Origin: Candidatus Micrarchaeota archaeon RBG_16_49_10
GTDB lineage: Archaea > Aenigmatarchaeota > Aenigmatarchaeia > CG10238-14
Reading direction: 5' to 3'
NCBI GenBank assembly: GCA_001784635.1
Contig: MFRS01000015.1
Coordinates: 12,195 to 19,837, forward strand
Length of the DNA: 7,643 nt
Shown: piece after piece, positions 5,360-7,643 of the stretch
How positions within the stretch are numbered: position 1 is the stretch's first letter
Layout: the number at the start of each line of letters is the position of its first letter
The notes under the pieces: generated by a model
What the model was told of the DNA's origin: nothing
Seen by the model: the letters and a program-made list of their open reading frames with translations, nothing else
The model's database searches: none
Program-made: the position numbers and the translations under genes

Positions 5360-5791
5360 ATGGGACTTTTGAAAAAGGTCACTGAAGCAATCGTTACTGC
5401 TCAAAACTATGCGAATCCACAAAATATTAAAAAACGACTTTACGATAAGGTTGCGAGAATGGCTGAAGACGCAGGCAATGTGACTGGAAGCGTAGTTGGT
5501 GAAGGTGCAAGCGGATTCACAAAGGGTGCAACTGGAACGTACCTGGAAAGCATGGGGAGAGAATTTAAAGACTCAGGGTTGATGAACATATCTCTCTACG
5601 GCGGTAGTGCAGCTCTATTGATCTATGGTATTGACAAGCTTCTGGATAAAGACAAAGATGAAACTCCGTATAGGATGTTCAAAAGGAAGGCCAAGGGTAT
5701 TGGTGCTTTGGCTATTTCCGCTGCGTGCTTGGGTTTTGGTCTGTATAACCAGTACTCTGAAAGGCGATCTGATTCTACACAGGATAGCTAA
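5360..5791 (+). CDS. Hypothetical small protein with two probable membrane segments
   Basis: I do not recognise this 143-residue protein. The N-terminal half is amphipathic and charged, with a Gly-rich stretch (about 39-60, GNVTGSVVGEGASGFTKGAT). Two hydrophobic segments follow, about 74-95 (LYGGSAALLIYGIDKLL) and 112-131 (KGIGALAISAACLGFGLYNQ), joined by a strongly charged loop, and then a hydrophilic tail. This suggests a membrane hairpin with both ends on the same side. No signal peptide is seen. I prefer ATG at 5360 to the in-frame TTG at 5351 because the TATA spacing fits a leaderless start. The DNA is AT-rich (19 of 60 GC in 5401-5460) and unlike both flanking surface genes. Its place between two anchored exoproteins hints at a link to the cell envelope, which is inference only. 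Confidence 0.75.
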   Translation: MGLLKKVTEAIVTAQNYANPQNIKKRLYDKVARMAEDAGNVTGSVVGEGASGFTKGATGTYLESMGREFKDSGLMNISLYGGSAALLIYGIDKLLDKDKDETPYRMFKRKAKGIGALAISAACLGFGLYNQYSERRSDSTQDS

Positions 5792-5850
5792 AGTTGCTCT
5801 CCAATATGTCAAGAAAACTTATACCGAATAGGGAAATTTTTCATTAATCT

Positions 5851-5858
5851 TTTAAATG
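5851..5858 (+). promoter_or_regulatory. TATA box for the 277-residue exoprotein
   Basis: TTTAAATG (part of CTTTTAAATG) is centred about 24-25 bp before the ATG at 5879. That places initiation at the start codon, so a leaderless mRNA is predicted; no ribosome site is present. Confidence 0.5.
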
Positions 5859-5878
5859 TAGGCCCCTTAAAAGTAATT

Positions 5879-6712
5879 ATGAGTAAACTGTTTTCATCCA
5901 TCCTGGTATCAATTCTTTTGCTTTCATCCTTAGCTTACGCTAGGACGTACGACCTCGACCTGGGAGACATAAGGTTCTCGGACGATTCCATCTGCAGGGG
6001 GGACACTGTCAAGGCCTACCTCACTGTTAGACTGAGGGACGACGGCTGCGACTACTCGTGCGACGAGAGGACTGTAAGGGTGAGCTGGTACGTAGACGGC
6101 GATTATGAGGGGAGGACTGACGTCAGGCTCTCTAGGGGCGACTCCGAGACTGCGACAATGTGGATAGACACGGATGGCCTTTCCTCAGGCACGCACAGGG
6201 TCAAGGTAGTGGCCAGCATAGGCGGAGAGGAGGAGAGCGCTTCGGACAGCTTCTCCGTCAGCAGGTGCAGGGACGACTGCGACACATGCGACAGGGACTG
6301 CAGGTACGACGATTGCCAAAGGTGCGACTATGACTGTGGCTATTCAGACTGCGGATACCAAGGCTGCATGTACGATTACCAGAGGGATTACTATTACGAC
6401 AGCCAGCCCTACTACTATGATTACTACCCTGGCCAATATTACGACTACCAGAGAGACTATTATGATTACAATTACCAGGGCGGATACTACACAGAACCGA
6501 CCACGACGACTGTGACGGCGACCACCGTGCCTTCACCGACCACGACCACAGTCACGATAAGGCAAACGGCATACGCGGCAAGCCAGACCTACGATGTGGG
6601 GAATGTCGCCTTTTGGATTGTGCTGATAGTGTTGGTGGTGCTGATATTCGCGGTCCTAGCTGCCCTGAGCAGGGGTAGCTTCCAGAGAACACAAAGGGTT
6701 GAAACCTTCTAA
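5879..6712 (+). CDS. Membrane-anchored exoprotein with Cys/Asp repeat and Tyr-rich segment
   Basis: This is a 277-residue secreted protein of a type I-like layout. It has a signal peptide (1-21, likely cut after LAYA); one beta-rich Ig/CARDB-like domain (about 22-130) bracketed by Cys39 and Cys130, containing WIDTDGLSSGTHRVKV; a Cys/Asp-rich segment (130-163, nine Cys); a Tyr-rich segment (165-204, 19 Tyr in 40 residues, with Asp, Gln and Gly); a Thr/Val/Pro stalk (206-228); a membrane helix (about 243-263); and a short basic tail. The beta domain resembles the first domain of the 778-aa protein in its motif, its bracketing cysteines and the IDT(D/E)GL-x-SG signature, so the two are likely related by duplication and may interact. 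The mature protein should be on the cell surface with Cys disulfides or bound metal. Codon use matches the host-like neighbours. No family is recognised for the Cys or Tyr segments. Confidence 0.92.
   Translation: MSKLFSSILVSILLLSSLAYARTYDLDLGDIRFSDDSICRGDTVKAYLTVRLRDDGCDYSCDERTVRVSWYVDGDYEGRTDVRLSRGDSETATMWIDTDGLSSGTHRVKVVASIGGEEESASDSFSVSRCRDDCDTCDRDCRYDDCQRCDYDCGYSDCGYQGCMYDYQRDYYYDSQPYYYDYYPGQYYDYQRDYYDYNYQGGYYTEPTTTTVTATTVPSPTTTTVTIRQTAYAASQTYDVGNVAFWIVLIVLVVLIFAVLAALSRGSFQRTQRVETF
6278..6349 (+). repeat. Two 36-bp coding repeats (12-residue Cys unit)
   Basis: Residues 134-145 and 146-157 of the 277-aa protein follow the same pattern, C-x2-C-D-x-D-C-x-Y-x-D (CDTCDRDCRYDD, then CQRCDYDCGYSD). 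A third partial unit begins CGYQGC. The codons have diverged between copies, so the repeat is kept at the protein level. Confidence 0.8.
6371..6469 (+). repeat. Tyr-rich coding repeat in the 277-aa gene
   Basis: YDYQRDYYYD (residues 165-174) recurs as YDYQRDYYDY (188-197), 23 residues apart, within the Tyr-rich segment. The two DNA copies start at 6371 and 6440 and differ at several synonymous positions. Confidence 0.75.
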
Positions 6713-6724
6713 ACGTGTAAAAAT

Positions 6725-7024
6725 ATGTTTAATGTCTCATCACGAAAAGGGCAGATTTTCTTTCCCTATCATCCAGATATTAGGTGGACTTCATTATCTC
6801 AATATATCAGTGCCGCTTTAAAAGAACTTGGGTATCACCAACTACGAGACAAATTATACATACTTGGGATTGAAAATCGCAAAGTGTTAATTACTGATAG
6901 TGCGGTGGTATACGATGGTCCCTGGGACGATTCCATAGGAGAACGTACCCTTCAAATACTTAAAGAAACCAATACAACCGAAATGGTAGATGCCATTGGG
7001 GATCCCGTTAATCTAGACGATTAA
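6725..7024 (+). CDS. Hypothetical 99-residue protein
   Basis: I do not recognise this protein. It appears soluble and of mixed alpha/beta content: no signal peptide or membrane segment, a helix around SLSQYISAALKELGY (about 23-37), strands around KLYILGIENRKVLITDSAVVYDG (43-65), a helix ERTLQILKE (about 73-81) and an acidic C-terminus. The ATG lies 12 nt after the stop of the 277-aa gene, with no ribosome site and no TATA box at leaderless distance. It is therefore probably read from the upstream mRNA, with inefficient or unusual initiation. It is in the same frame as the upstream gene, separated by one TAA and four sense codons. The composition is AT-richer than upstream (23 of 60 GC in 6781-6840, against 36 of 60 in 6121-6180), and its arginine codons are mixed (CGA, CGC, CGT, AGG). 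Confidence 0.65.
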   Translation: MFNVSSRKGQIFFPYHPDIRWTSLSQYISAALKELGYHQLRDKLYILGIENRKVLITDSAVVYDGPWDDSIGERTLQILKETNTTEMVDAIGDPVNLDD

Positions 7025-7043
7025 AATTTATATCGACCATTAG

Positions 7044-7056
7044 TTATTTTATTCTT
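7044..7056 (+). terminator. Possible T-rich terminator of the cassette
   Basis: TTATTTTATTCTT falls in the 37-bp convergent gap between the 99-aa gene and truD. It is T-rich enough to end plus-strand transcription in archaea, though the tract is interrupted. Confidence 0.35.
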
Positions 7057-7061
7057 CCATT

Positions 7062-7643
7062 CTAACCATTTTTCATTATCTCTCTCAGGACTGTAGTGGC
7101 AAATCCCCCTTTCGGTAGGGTGAAAGAGACTAGAATTCCTTCAGGTTTTTTTTCCAAGCTGATGTCGGGCACTATCAACCTCCCGAGATGCCTCGTGCCT
7201 TCTATCTTCGCCCTCACAAAGTCTTTCATGGTTACGCCAGCCTCTTCCAGCACAGCCTTCTCCAATTTCCCCGCCTCCCCGGCAGCCTCCCACATCTTCG
7301 GCCCATAGATTGGAGCGGTGAAGCTTATCTCCTGCGCGTCATACCTTTTCTGATCGACTGCGACATCCTTCACCTCGAACAGCCCGCCGGTGTCATGTTT
7401 CTTCGCTATGTCCCCCGTTATCAGGGAATCGAACTTCCCCGCCTCAATCCTCCTTTTCAGGTAGAGGTTGCACAGGTAGGACTGGTAGCCCGATATCATG
7501 AACTTCCTCATCCACTTGTCGCTGACTCTCTTTCCGCCTTTAAGTATTTCATAGCCTTTCTGGACGTTCTCCCCGCCTATTCCGAACCTCTGCGGGCCGT
7601 AAAAGTTCGGAATCCCTCTTCTTCTCAGCTCGTCCGCAATCTT
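7062..7643 (-). CDS. truD: tRNA pseudouridine synthase D, C-terminal part (start beyond right edge)
   Basis: The open frame continues without a stop from the TAG at 7062 to the window edge (193 codons visible). It begins in KIADELRRRGIPNFYGPQRFG, whose IPNFYGPQRFG motif is diagnostic of the TruD family. The insertion-domain region follows (QSYLCNLYLKRRIEAGKFD, GDIAKKHDTGGLFEV). The C-terminus returns to the catalytic fold with the family's signature TRHLGRLIVPD and SFTLPKGGFATTVLREIMK. TruD/Pus7 enzymes isomerise a uridine in tRNA (position 13 in bacteria and many archaea) to pseudouridine. The catalytic Asp lies in the N-terminal part, which is outside the window. ATGs within the visible part are internal. 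It converges on the surface cassette with a 37-bp gap. Confidence 0.93.
   Translation of the reverse strand, partial: KIADELRRRGIPNFYGPQRFGIGGENVQKGYEILKGGKRVSDKWMRKFMISGYQSYLCNLYLKRRIEAGKFDSLITGDIAKKHDTGGLFEVKDVAVDQKRYDAQEISFTAPIYGPKMWEAAGEAGKLEKAVLEEAGVTMKDFVRAKIEGTRHLGRLIVPDISLEKKPEGILVSFTLPKGGFATTVLREIMKNG

Overview
The window is archaeal. It carries archaeal/eukaryotic-type informational genes (ribosomal proteins S19e and L37Ae, RNA polymerase subunit P, RNase P component 4, a PDCD5-family protein, prefoldin beta, TruD), AT-rich TATA boxes about 24-40 bp before the starts, and compact spacing. The secreted proteins, with Ig-like/CARDB-type domains, Thr-rich stalks and a C-terminal membrane anchor, are a style common in DPANN and some euryarchaeal genomes. 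A DPANN-type genome is my best guess, but the lineage cannot be fixed from this sequence.

Layout. (1) 1-750, minus strand: prefoldin beta, a UPF0147 protein and the start of a probable SepF-like cell-division gene that runs off the left edge. (2) 751-1450: an AT-rich stretch holding one unrecognised 88-codon gene, set between two housekeeping blocks. (3) 1451-2851, minus strand: a tight cluster transcribed in the order RNase P component 4, S19e, PDCD5-like, L37Ae, RpoP, with promoters before the first two genes and 4-nt or smaller gaps or overlaps further down. (4) 2852-7024, plus strand: an accessory cell-surface cassette that starts from a divergent promoter region. It encodes a 778-aa multi-domain anchored exoprotein, a 143-aa protein with two probable membrane segments, a 277-aa anchored exoprotein with Cys/Asp-rich and Tyr-rich segments, and an unrecognised 99-aa protein. 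(5) 7062-7643, minus strand: the C-terminal part of TruD, convergent with the cassette.

How the genes relate. Blocks 1 and 3 are growth-linked translation, transcription and protein-folding genes. The two exoproteins share a related extracellular domain and the same architecture (signal peptide, beta domain(s), low-complexity linker, membrane helix, short tail), so they are probably partners or paralogues on the cell surface. Three unrecognised genes (1056-1322, 5360-5791, 6725-7024) are visibly AT-richer and use different arginine codons from their neighbours. They look like later arrivals or fast-evolving lineage-specific genes. The least described material is the cassette, especially the 277-aa protein with its 12-residue Cys repeat followed by a segment in which almost half the residues are Tyr.
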